64,000 nucleotides of DNA from Scilla litardierei (lineage: Eukaryota; Streptophyta; Magnoliopsida; Asparagales; Asparagaceae). Under the pieces are notes generated by a model. It saw nothing but the letters and a program-made list of their open reading frames with translations. It did no database searches and was not told the origin of the DNA. Each line of letters starts with the position of its first letter. Within the stretch, counting starts at the first letter, position 1. The stretch lies in contig CM061141.1 of the NCBI GenBank assembly GCA_030789695.1, positions 277,023,871 to 277,087,870 of the forward strand, written 5' to 3'. Of this stretch, positions 32,690-43,413 are shown in pieces. A program made the position numbers and the translations under genes.

Positions 32690-33638
32690 CTCGACCGAGC
32701 AGCTATACTGCTCGGTCGAGCAGCTCAATGATGAGGATAAAGATTAAAATGATCACTGTCTACACGGCCCGAGCAGTATTTGCTCGGTCCGAGCAGACAG
32801 CGACTCGACTGAGCAGCCAACTGCTCGGTCGAGTAGCGCAGGCTCGCGAAGATTTGGAGAAAATGATGTTCTGTCTGCGCGGCCTGAGCAGAGCATGCTC
32901 GGTCCGAGTAATGATCTGCCCACCCGAGCAGCATACTGCTCGATCGAGCATACGAGGGAGTCTCCTATAACTCAATTTCAACTTATTTTTTTCAGCGTGT
33001 CTGACTCGACCGAGCAGCTTCACTGCTCGATCGAGTTGATCTACCCTATGTTCGTGGGCCCCGCTGCCAAACAAGTTGGGTTTTAACCCGACTCGTTTTC
33101 ATTTTAATCCTAAAACTCAAAATTTTTTACCCTAAGCTACCCGAGCACTCTCCCTTACCCCCTACTCAACCCCCCTAATCACTGACGTCCTCCTCCCACG
33201 CTGCCGCCTACGCCGCCCGTCCAGCCGCTCCACCTCTGGTCAGTCACCCACCCTCTCTCTATCTCTCCGCCTCTCTCTCTCTCTCTTTCTCCCCCTTCCC
33301 CCTCCCCTCTTTTCTATTCAACGACGGCCGCCACCAGCGCCACCGTCGCCGACGGCGCCACCCACCTCAAACCCCCCCTCCCCCCCGACGCCCCCACCAT
33401 CCTGTATCCCCCTCTACCTTTCCACCCTCTCTCATTGCATCACACAAACCCCCCCAACTGCCCGATCACCGGTGCCCTAAGCCGCTCCCGCTGCTCGATC
33501 GAGCTCCCATGTTGCTCGAGCGAGCAGCCATCATCTTCTCGACGCAATCCCCCAGCTGACCGAGCACACCAGTGTCCGGTCAAGAGTTTCCAACCGAGCA
33601 GCATTGCTCGGACCGAGCACTACAACTGCTCGGTCGAG
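32690..33638. promoter_or_regulatory. CTCGGTCGAG arrays upstream of the 3' ORF
   Basis: CTCGACCGAG/CTCGGTCGAG type sites at 32690, 32711; 32764, 32783, 32804, 32824; 32898, 32921, 32939; 33005, 33026; then 33494, 33515 and 33607, 33629. Steps are 19-22 bp. Same motif as in the LTR, but about 2.8 kb upstream of the 3' LTR. Between the two groups (33120-33430) is a C/T-rich stretch with no reading frame of note. Confidence 0.7.
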
Positions 33639-33842
33639 CACCCCAAATTCAGCATGTCCCCACATTTTAATCTCTTTTTCTGACGTTTTTATTGTTTCTA
33701 TTTCAAGTATGACTTGCCTACGTCAGAGGCCACTACCGGGACCAGCTTGGGGAAGATCTTCGCATGCGCATCGCTCGTTCAGTGGGTACACTCTATTCTC
33801 TACTTACTTTTTATACCGATGCATCTTATTGCCATCGCCACG

Positions 33843-34109
33843 ATGGTCCGCACTCGAGGAGCCATCACCCCTCCCATACGTGGGAAGAGGCCGACTCCTG
33901 GCACCTCCTCTTCCCGACCCACACGTCGCACTCGCCTCACTACCACCACTACTTCTTCCATACCAGTAGACACCACTTCTGCCATAGTATTTTCAGATGC
34001 GCCCTACGCTACCACCACTGATCTCCCCACTTACCCACCAGTTGAGCCCCAGTCCGATCCTCCCATACTACCTAGTCCACAGCAGAGGGACTCATCACCA
34101 TCCCCATAG
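33843..34109 (+). pseudogene. Small 3' ORF of Athila-like element
   Basis: ATG at 33843 opens 88 codons: MVRTRGAITPPIRGKRP, then Thr/Ser/Pro-rich sequence to SPSP. A basic MVRTRG-like start followed by low-complexity sequence is seen at the beginning of Athila 3' (env-position) ORFs in my recollection, but the long domain that should follow is absent. Could be a truncated remnant or chance. Confidence 0.35.
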
Positions 34110-35819
34110 GGTGGTGCCTCTGCTTGATGCTATCCCTACCTATTTTTGCCTCCATCATTTTTATTGTGCCTATCTGTCTGTTCGGGGCCCTGATCTTAGA
34201 TAGCTTGGGGGAGGACCCACGCATACATCATTATTCTTCATCATTGCATCATGTCATGTTTTTACTTTTTTCGCACAGTTTTTATTTTATATTCCCACAT
34301 CCACCCTATTTAGCATCATCTCCTGCCTACTAGCGTTTTCTCAGCAATGAGGACACTGCTGGGTTTAGCTTGGGGGATGAGCGCTTCCGCTTTATTTTTC
34401 ATTTTTATTTTACATTTTCCTCCCTTTTTCAGCTTTTTAGTTTACTTTCCACTCCTTTTTCACCTTTTTATCCTTTTTCTCATTTTGCATCATGTTTTCG
34501 GTTTCTTTTGCTATGCATGCATCCCTCTTTTCATTTTGCTATTTTCTCCGCCCTTTTTTCTTTTTATGCTAAGGATGCTCTGCATGGTGACACTTCTCGT
34601 AGCCCTAGTAGTTACTCACGATGCTTACTATCTGATGACATGTTATTAGGGTAGTTTCAGTTTTACTTTCTATATGCGTGCATATTCTTTTGCTGATCTA
34701 TCTGATTTAATGCCTGAAATGAATTGAAAATCAAAAGCATGATATATTTCTAGTATGCGCTATGTTGGGTAATGCACCTAGGTTCATGCATCACTAGAAC
34801 ACTTGGAGCATCTGCTTTATATCTTATTCACTTCTGTCTGCATGCTTGATAACATTGTGCCTATTACTGCATGCTTTTTCAGTGTTCACCTAGATGAATG
34901 AGAATATCCATGCTAGTTATGAGTTTAGTTAGAGTATTATCTTATTAAGCCGTTGTGCACCTCTTATGAGTGAACCGAGAGATTCATTATTTTCCTTCTC
35001 CACATATCTTTATAGTTCTCTACATATCAGTTGGTTTCACCTCTACAGCTAAAGTATAGCTTCAAAATGAAATGGAAAAAAAAGAAAAAAAGGAAAAAAG
35101 AAAGGAAAAAATGTATATTTATATATGTGTGAAAAAGAAAAGAAAAAGAAAGGAAATAAAGGAATAAAATCGTCTCTATACTTTCATAAGAAGCTATCAC
35201 TTATACTGTAAAAAAGATGAAAAATTCCATATCCTATTCCTAGATGCGACGCCTCAAGCTAAGCTTATGAGGGTGAACCAACTGATCACATGAGTAAATG
35301 TGACATTAGAGTGGAGACGGTGCATAACGGGGAGATTTGATAATACTTAAACTTTACGAAACACTTTAGTTTTTGGAGATTTTTCATGACCCAAAATGAA
35401 TAACTGAATAGCATGACTCTTTCTATTTTCTACTGCATGCTGTGTGATTTCTATATGCTCCATGTGTATCTGTGATTGAAAAGTGCATTGCCAACTCCTT
35501 TTATACTAGACTCTATGGACTGCATGAGATTGATATGAGTTGACAGCATTATTTCAGTAGATCCCTATCTTTTGTCTGTATTGCATGCTAGACATATGAT
35601 CTGTAAAGCTTGAAAGTACCATTAGCATGTATTTTTACTATTCAGAGCATCGTGATATACTGCTTAGGCCTGAGATCTGACCGAACATCCTTAGCACCCT
35701 CCATCCATTTCCATTCTCTTTTATTCTTATTTTTATTTGTTATTTCTTTTTGTTTTCCTCCCGGTGTACTAAGTAGTCGTCTTCCTCGAGGACGAGTAAG
35801 AGGTCATCTTGGGGGATTT
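34110..35819 (+). other. 3' non-coding region of Athila-like element
   Basis: T-rich to 34660, then no coding signal. A strongly purine tract of G/A runs at 35063-35170 (interrupted once). Polypurine tract TCTTGGGGGATTT ends at 35819, directly before the LTR. Nothing else recognised. Confidence 0.6.
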
Positions 35820-36088
35820 TGATGTGTCCATATTTTACACCTTTTTCATAGCATCATGACATCGCATTCCATGCCATTTTCGCATTCAAATCCCATATTT
35901 TCCTACGATATCGCATTTCTAATGTTATATTCGAGTTTCGTAGTGTTTCATGAATTTTCAGGGATTTTGGAGCGATTTGGGACCCGATCTGGGTATGGAC
36001 ACATCTGACATGCCTGTGAGGTCATTGGCGAAGCTCTACAGGAGTTTGCCAAGTTTTGGGAGCCATGGGTGGAGTGGAGGAGAGAACA

Positions 36089-38585
36089 TGGCATGCCCCG
36101 CTTCCCTAAAATGGAGGCGAGACGTGAAAAGGTCCGCACGAGAGTGGAGCTGTGAAGCCCCAAACCCGATAAGCGTCAATAAAACATAAGCAGGTCCCTG
36201 TAACCACAAACGGAACAACAATAATAACACAAGGAGAGACAGAAATAAAATCTCATATCTCATAATTTGTCCAACATGAAAATTAAGTTCAACATCCAGA
36301 AAAGCCACCAGGCTAAAAGAAAGAGTCTAAAGGCCCAGAACAAGGCCAACAAAAGGAACAACGTAACAAAGTATAGGTGCTACACACCGACAACAAAACA
36401 GCAGTCTAAACAAAAAGAGAAAGCTCAATGAAGACACTAGGACTGGTCCCCAGTGTCCACGTACTCCTCGCCAAACACAGGCTCGGGCTCGGCGTCAGCA
36501 AACACCTCGTCCTCTACAATGTACTCAGGCTCAGGATCTAACATGTGTCACCCAAAAGAGTAAAGGGGCACATGTCAGCAAGTCTAAAAGACTTGGGCAA
36601 GGAAACTGAAAGTAAGGCAAACTAACAACCTAGCAGTTATAGTATGCATGACATGGCAGTTATAACACGAGTGCACAAGCAAGACATGGTGAAACAATAA
36701 GTACAAGAGAACAATTATCGGGACAAGTCAAGAGTAGCCAAGCTACTAACAATCTCAATCATTTCACTAGTCACGTTTTAAGTTGTTTGTAGATGTTTAC
36801 GCCTTACAGCTGAATGGTTTGGCATTCACGCTGATTGGCCGCTTAACACTACCCCAAAACCCAGAGTTTACGCCTTACCACTGCAGTTGCTGATCGGGCA
36901 GACTCCCAGTTGATTGGCCGCTTAACTCTTACCCCCAATACCCACATGTAAACGAGCCAGGGTCCCTGCACACGAGCTCAGTAAATGAGCCAGGGTTGCC
37001 CCGCACAGGAGCTCGCATTCTAGTTCACGACTCATAAGCATTTGGCGTATGGGTGCACCTAGCCGGAAACAAGTAGTTCGGGCATTGGCTATCAACCAAC
37101 ACATGGCCCGCTTCTGGAACACGAGCCAGGAAACACAAGTATTGTAGCGAAGCTACGCAATCACGGAAACACTTAAAGAATGCAATGACATGACAATTAA
37201 TTTGCGTACCGTTAATGGAAATTAAACATGACATGGTAATTGTGCAACATGATAAATGTCGGATCTAGCTTCGTTGTCAAGCTAGTTCCTAAATTTGCGC
37301 CTAGGCGAGTATCATTTCGTCGCCTAGTCTCTTTTACGCCTACAACAAGCAAATGGCCTAAAACATGGCCTAAACCCTAAGTGGCAAGTTTCACTTGCCT
37401 AGCATCGAGGATGACGGTCAACGAGGGTTTGTCCCACGGACGCTAATCTACGGGGAAGTCGCTGATATGGAGAAACAATCATCAAAACAACATTCATTTC
37501 ATTAGGGTTTCACAAAAACACAACGGGTCATGAAAACATTAAGAGATCGATTATTACCGTATAGGAAGCGAAAGAATGATGCCGAGCGAGCACGGCAACG
37601 AAAGAAACGCTCCGGGGAACCTAGGGTTCAGATCTGGAAACGGATGGAGAAGTTTGGAGAAATGATGTTTTTGGGGGATTGATGAGATTTTGAGGAAGAT
37701 GAGAGGTAGAATGTGTTAAGTGAGGGTTTGGATAATGGATTTTGGGCTTGGGATGAAGGAATAAGGGTTTGAGGTAGTAGGGGGCTCAATGGGGGAGAAA
37801 CTAGGGTTTTAGGTCATGAGGAGGAAGAAGAAAACGTTTGGAGGGGTATTTATAGAGTTTGGTGGCGGCTAGGGCAAAACTAGGGTTTCCTGTACTGTTT
37901 AGTCGGTCAAAGAGCAACCACTGACCGACTAGTTTGGGAACTAGTCGGTCGGTTGACCAACGCAGACCGACTAAGTGTAAACAGTAACCCCAGACGAAAA
38001 CCTGAACTAAGAGTTAGTCGGTCTGAGTACAAAACTTAACCGACTAGTTTAACAACTAGTCGGTCGAAAGATGAACTTAGACCGACTAAGGAGGAACAGT
38101 AACTGGTACCAAAAATAGTTAGTGAGTTAGTCGGTTAAAGAAGCATTGCCGACCGACTAGTTTGCAACCTAGTCGGTCAACCAACGTTCTTAGACCGACT
38201 AACGACAAACAGTAACTCCTGAGAAATTAACAAAGCCAACTAGTCGGTTCAAGAAGGTTTTCCGACCGACTGGATCGTCATCTAGTCGGTCGGTGCCCCT
38301 TCTTACACCGGCTAATGAGCACCAAAAGTTCCGAAATGGAGCGCGAAGCTCCGGGATCGATTCCTAAGACTCCTAGGCTTGATCTAACAATAAGATTTGA
38401 CCGATATGAAGCCTGTCACGAATGACTTACTCCAAAATCGACGGTCCCAAGGAAGAAGCTAAGAAAACACGACGAAACGATCGAAAATGAAAGTTACGGA
38501 GACGAAGACCACATATAAGGAGAAAATCCACCAAAACATATAATATAATATAATAAATCCAGATATATGAAAACCAGTCGTTACA
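36089..38585 (-). repeat. 3' LTR of Tekay element (full length)
   Basis: Plus-strand view starts TGGCATGCCCCGCTTCC and ends CCAGTCGTTACA. Contains the phased site array 37899-38315 and, on the minus strand, a TATA box CTATAAATA at 37848-37856. Related to the solo LTR at 54631-57472. Confidence 0.92.
37899..38315. promoter_or_regulatory. Four phased tetrads of TAGTCGGTC/GACCGACTA sites
   Basis: Alternating sites CTAGTCGGTC (forward) and GACCGACTAG (reverse) start at 37899, 37923, 37941, 37965; 38014, 38038, 38056, 38080; 38127, 38151, 38169, 38193; 38240, 38264, 38282, 38306. Every tetrad has exactly 24-18-24 bp steps. Tetrads repeat every 115, 113 and 113 bp. Text between tetrads is weakly repeated (cagtaac). 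On the element's strand the array lies just upstream (about 45 bp) of the TATA box. Confidence 0.88.
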
Positions 38586-38596
38586 TCCTCCCCAAC
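38586..38596 (-). other. Polypurine tract of Tekay element
   Basis: Minus strand reads TTGGGGAGGA directly before the 3' LTR start TGTAACGACTGG. Confidence 0.75.
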
Positions 38597-38631
38597 TTAA
38601 GAAAAATTCCGTCCTCGGAATTTCCCAACAC

Positions 38632-39534
38632 TCACGTGTCCGGGAACAAAAGTGGGAAACGCTCTCGCATCTCATCCTCATTCTCCCAAGTAGACTCTCC
38701 AGGCGAGCCGTGTCGCCACATCACCCTCACAAGATTGACAACCTTGTTCCAAAGTAACTTCTGACGCCTGTCCAGAATCTGCACTGGCTGCTGGTCATAC
38801 GTCATATCGGGGTGAACGGTAATCTCCGAGAAATCCACAGCATGAGATGGATCGCTAATGTATCGACAAAGCTGCGACACATGGAAAACATTGTGAACTC
38901 CCTCCAAAGATGGCGGCAAGGCTAAACGATAAGCTACCTCGCCAACTTTCTCCAGAATGTCAAACGGTCCAATGTATCGCGGGCTCAACTTCCCTCGCTT
39001 CCCAAAACGAATCACTCCACGATTCGGGGAAATCCTCAGAAACACATGATCGCCCGGCTGAAACTCCAAAGGACGACGTTTAGCATCCGCCCAATGCTTA
39101 AAACGGTCCTGAGCAATCCTCAACCTCTCCCGAATGCTCCTGACAATATCCACGGCCTCCACAATCATCTCAGGTCCCAACAGCTCACGATCACCAACGT
39201 CATCCCAACTCAAAGGCGATCGACATTTCCTCCCATAAAGAGCGGCGAAAGGCGCCATGCCAATACTCGCCTGGAAGCTGTTGTTGTAAGAAAACTCTAC
39301 CAGGTGTAGATGGTCCTCCCACGAACCCTTGAAATCCAACATGCACGCCCTCAGCATGTCCTCCAAGATCTGAATCGTCCTCTCGGACTGGCCATCCGTC
39401 TGCGGATGGTACGCCGTGCTGAAACTCAGACGCGTACCCAAACTCTTCTGCAAACTCTGCCAGAACTGAGATGTGAACCTTGTGTCTCTGTCTGACACGA
39501 TACTCACGGGGACTCCGTGAAGTCGCACGACCTC
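38632..39534 (-). pseudogene. pol: Integrase core end and chromodomain of Tekay pol
   Basis: About 300 open codons. Begins [17 protein letters not shown] (second catalytic Asp in SDRD), then [14 protein letters not shown] (Glu), the C-terminal GPF-type segment ([22 protein letters not shown]) and [11 protein letters not shown]. The end (VQILDRR...[13 protein letters not shown]...[14 protein letters not shown]) is the group II chromodomain-like tail that marks Tekay/Del and is thought to guide insertion to heterochromatin. It has no start codon of its own; the apparent GTG start is the splice acceptor region of the preceding intron-like segment. Confidence 0.9.
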
Positions 39535-39605
39535 CTGCACGATTCACGTTACATCACTATCCAAACTAGGAAAAGGAAATAAAAACGGAGAGTAAAAGAA
39601 TTTAC
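39535..39605 (-). other. Intron-like segment in integrase (71 bp)
   Basis: On the minus strand the coding sequence ...ARRYMD stops making sense at GTAAAT and resumes as EVVRLHG after GTGCAG. The 71 bp between are T-rich, start GT, end AG and carry a stop. Removing them joins two codons in frame and gives the usual uninterrupted chromovirus integrase. An insertion by chance with such ends is less likely but not excluded. Confidence 0.65.
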
Positions 39606-42023
39606 ATCCATATATCTCCTTGCTAGCGCCTCAGTGGACTGTCCCACTCGGAACGGAATAAAGTGCGCGGATTTGGTCAATCGATCTACGATCACCCAAA
39701 TCGCGTCATTCTGCTTCGGACTCCGAGGTAGTCCAGTCACGAAATCCATAGTGATGTGTTGTCATTTCCACTCCGGAATCAGAAGCGGTTGTAGCAACCC
39801 GGCCGTACGCTGATGCTCCACCTTTACTTGCTGACAAACCAAGCACTTGGCTACACTCCGAGCCACACTCCTCTTCATGCCATGCCACCAATAGTTCAGA
39901 CGAAGATCCCGGTACATCTTGGTCCCACCAGGATGCACAGAATACGGCGAACTGTGTGCCTCCACCATCGACTCCTCTCTAATATCCCCAGCTGGCACAC
40001 ACAACCTGGCCCCAAACCTCAGCGAGCAATCCTCATGAATCAAAAAGTCAGTCCGCAGACCGGCTTCCACCTGCTCCCGAATCTTCACCAGCTTCGGATC
40101 CTCAGCCTGGCCAGCCTTGATCCGATCCACAATCGTCGACTGTATCTGCATACACATCAACGAAGAAGCCTTCCCAGGAAGGACAATCTCCACACCAGAC
40201 TCGCAAAAATCCTGCTGCAATCTCCACTGTGAAGTCAAAATCATCACCGCTGGAAGCCTACTCAGCGCATCAGGAACCACATTCACCTTGCCAGGGTGAT
40301 ACTGCAAATCAATCTCATAATTCGCCATGAGCTCCAACCATCGACGATGTCGCATGTTGAGCTCCTTCTGAGTAAAAATATACTTCAAGCTTTTGTGATC
40401 GATGAAAATTTTCACTTTCTCACTCAGCAGGAAGTGCCTCCAAATCTTAAGAGCAAACACAACGGCAGCCAACTCCAAATCATGCGTCGGGTAATTCTTC
40501 TCATGAACCTTGAGCTGGCGAGACGCATACGCCACAACGTGCCCGTGCTGATTAAACACACAACCGAGACCCTTGCCAGAAGCATCGCAAAAGATCTCAA
40601 ATCCACCGCTGCGATCAGGCACAACTAGAATAGGGGCAGTCGTCAACCTCTCCCTCAGAACACCAAAAGCACTCTCACAATCACCCGACCAAACAAAAGG
40701 TACATCCTTCCGCGTCAATCTGGTCATCGGCTCCGCAATACGGGAAAAGTCCTTAATGAAACGCCGATAGTAACCAGCAAGCCCAAGGAAACTCCGAATC
40801 TCATACGCAGACGACGGAACAGGCCACTCCCTGATGGCCCTAATCTTCTCAGGATCCACAGAAATACCATCTCCAGTCACCACATGCCCGAGAAAAGCAA
40901 CTCTGTCCAGCCAAAACTCGCACTTCGAAAACTTGGCATACAAACGATGCTTCCTCAAAATCTCCAATACCGTCCTCAAGTGCGATGCATGCTCCTCCTC
41001 CGACTTTGAATAGATCAGAATGTCGTCAATAAAGATAACGACAAACTTATCCAAAAAGTCGTAGAAAATCAGATTCATCAGATTCATGAAAAATGCGGGT
41101 GCATTGGTTACACCGAAAGGCATAACCACAAACTCGTAGTGTCCATACTTTGTCCTGAACGCTGTCTTCAGAACATCTCCCTTCTTCACCTTCAAATGAT
41201 GGTAACCACTCCTCAAATCCAACTTCGAAAACACCCTCGAACCTCCAAGCTGATCAAAAATATCATTGATGCGAGGCAACGGGTATTTATTCTTGATGGT
41301 CACCGCATTCAACTCCCGATAGTCCACGCACATGCGATGCGAACCATCCTTCTTCTTCACCAACAGCACCGGTGCTCCCCACGGAGACACGCTGGGATTA
41401 ATGTAACCCTTCTGCAAAATCTCATCCAGCTGCTTCCGCAATTCCTCCAACTCAGCGGGTGCCATACGATAGGGCGCCTTCGAAATCGGCTACGCTCCCG
41501 GAACAAGATCGATAGAAAATTCTAGAGCTCGATCAGGTGGCAAACCAGACATCTCCTCGGGGAAGACGTCATCGAAATCACGCACCACAGCTGGCCTCTC
41601 CAGCTCCATCTGCATAGCCACAATCTCCACCGGCCTGGCCCGAAACCTGACGGGACCAAGCGAGCTGCTACCGGCTGAACTCGAATACTGGATGTCCAGG
41701 AATCTCGAACACCACCTTCTTCCTCCGACAGTTGATCGTAGCATAGAAGCTCGCAAGCCAGTCCATCCCAAGAACTGCATCATAGTTGATGATGTCGTGG
41801 ACAATGAAATCAGCGTAAAGCTCATGTCCACAGACCACCAACGAGCAAGAATTGCAACCAAGATGCACCGAGACCACGCCATTCCCTGTAACGATATTCC
41901 AACTCTTGGAAAGAGGGGACGTCGACAAGGAATGCTTCTCCACGAAGCTCCGAGAAATAATGCACATCGATGCACCAGAGTCAAAGAGGACTCGTGCAGG
42001 AAATGTGCACACCAAAACCACAC
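39606..42023 (-). pseudogene. pol: Protease, RT, RNase H and integrase start of Tekay pol
   Basis: On the minus strand: protease from 42023 ([14 protein letters not shown] active site; VLGMDWL); a frameshift near 41695; RT linker ([12 protein letters not shown]) and a TAG stop at 41490. Then 567 open codons to 39762 contain RT ([25 protein letters not shown], catalytic FIDDILIYS), RNase H ([23 protein letters not shown]) and the integrase zinc finger (H-H-C-C, ending [14 protein letters not shown]). A TGA at 39762 replaces Trp in LIPEWKW. The integrase core start ([27 protein letters not shown]) runs to 39606. Three defects only, all point-like. Confidence 0.93.
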
Positions 42024-42136
42024 CTAACAAGCAATTAACAATCAAACCCTAGTCTAGCAAACAATCATGTTCAAGCAAACAACACAATCTAACAATCAAA
42101 ACCAGCTAGGAAAGTAACAGCTAGATTGAGGATTAC
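42024..42136 (-). other. Intron-like segment at the gag/protease junction (113 bp)
   Basis: On the minus strand gag reads ...VDEVIAG up to CAG, then GTAATC begins a T-rich 113 bp segment that ends TTGCTTGTTAG. The next bases continue in the same frame as [17 protein letters not shown], the usual start of a Tekay protease. A possible branch site TGTTAAT lies about 15 bases before the end. Read through, the segment stops translation after 12 codons, giving Gag alone; spliced, it gives Gag-Pol. Sequence evidence only. Confidence 0.75.
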
Positions 42137-43268
42137 CTGCGATAACCTCATCCACAGCCTCGCTCTCCACAGCGGTCATCAGAAAAACCTGCCTCCTCGG
42201 CGGAATAGCCTGCTGAAAAGCCTGCCTCTGTGGAACAAGAGCTGCTCCACGTCCAGCAGGAACAGACGCTCGCTGCTGCAACGGCTGTGCTGCAACAGGT
42301 GCCCTCCGCAGTTGATTCGCATGCCGACAATCCTTCGCGACATGAGAAGCATCAACACAAACCAAACACTGGCCCAGAAACTTCCTACACTGATCCTTGA
42401 TGTGGCCAGGCTTACCGCAGAAATGGCAAGTCTTCTGAATAGGCCCTCCTGACCTCTTGAACTGAGCTGGCTGATTAGGCTTGAAACCAGGCCTAACCAC
42501 CACCCTGGCCTGCTCCATAGGGCTCTTCCCAGCACTGGAAATATGTCCTCTCCTCTGACTCAGGTTCAGCTCCTGCCTCCTCGCAGCGACCAGAACCTTC
42601 TGATAAGAGTCCAGATCAGAGGAAGACACAAAACTCTGGAGCTCCAAAGCAAGTCCCTGCAGGAACCTCTGAGCCCTCTCATCAGCATCCTGCACCATCT
42701 TCGGTGCGAACCGACTTAGCCTAGTGAACTCTTGGTGGTACAGGTCCACCGTCAAGCTCCCTTGCTTCAGGTCAATAAAGCGCTGCAGCATCTCCTTCCT
42801 AGCAGCCTTCGGAAAGAACTCCTCATCAAACCTGGACTTAAAGGTAGTCCAAGCTATCGGCTCCACCAGCATCTTCTCTTCCGCATCCCACCAGTTCCGA
42901 GCATTATCCTTGAGTTGCCTCTTCGCCAAATCAACCCATCCAGCCGGGGTGATCTTGGCCATCTTCAAGTTATCATCAATGTTCCGAATCCACTCATCGG
43001 CAGCCAGAGGACCCTCAGACCCATCAAAATATGTGGGGCCTAGCTCCCGAAATTGCTTCGCTCCCGGCTCGGAGCAAGGGGCATCCGGAAGTGCCCGGGC
43101 AACTCGAGCAAGTGGAGCATTCTGGACTTGCAGGAGCACGCCCTGCTGCACTTGCATCATCTGAAGCATCATCCGCATCATCTCTCCATTGGTGGGTTCC
43201 TGCTCAGGCTCCTCATCATGAGGGGGTGCACCACTACCTCCACCACGGGTGAATCGCCTTCCTGCCAT
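42137..43268 (-). pseudogene. gag: gag of Tekay element (open frame)
   Basis: Intact 390-codon frame including 12 codons read from the intron-like segment. N-terminal basic and acidic start (MAGRRFTRGGGSG), a Met/Gln-rich helix, the retrotransposon gag domain (PTYFDGSEGPLAADEWI, RNWWDAEEKM, FDEEFFPKAARKEM, LTVDLYHQEFTRLSRFAPK), a basic region and a CCHC zinc knuckle (CHFCGKPGHIKDQC) followed by a second Cys/His cluster (CLVCVDASHVAKDC). No stop or frameshift. Called pseudogene because pol of the same transcript is broken; as Gag alone it could still be made. Confidence 0.9.
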
Positions 43269-43413
43269 CTAATGACACAGAAAATGAAGCAGATTAGACT
43301 CATAGCTTATGACTCGAACGTCGAACTTAGTTTATTGGACATTCGAATATTATTATCGTCATTCCGATAATCGCAGTTACAGAAGAGGACCTGCATGGGC
43401 CACCAACAAAACC

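Noticed and set aside
39534..39540. GTG start for a separate integrase protein
   Set aside because: It coincides with the acceptor-like GTGCAG of the 71-bp segment; the preceding part of integrase is present upstream in frame after removal.
39046..40770. Plus-strand open frames of 60-140 codons opposite Tekay pol
   Set aside because: Shadows of the well-supported minus-strand pol domains.
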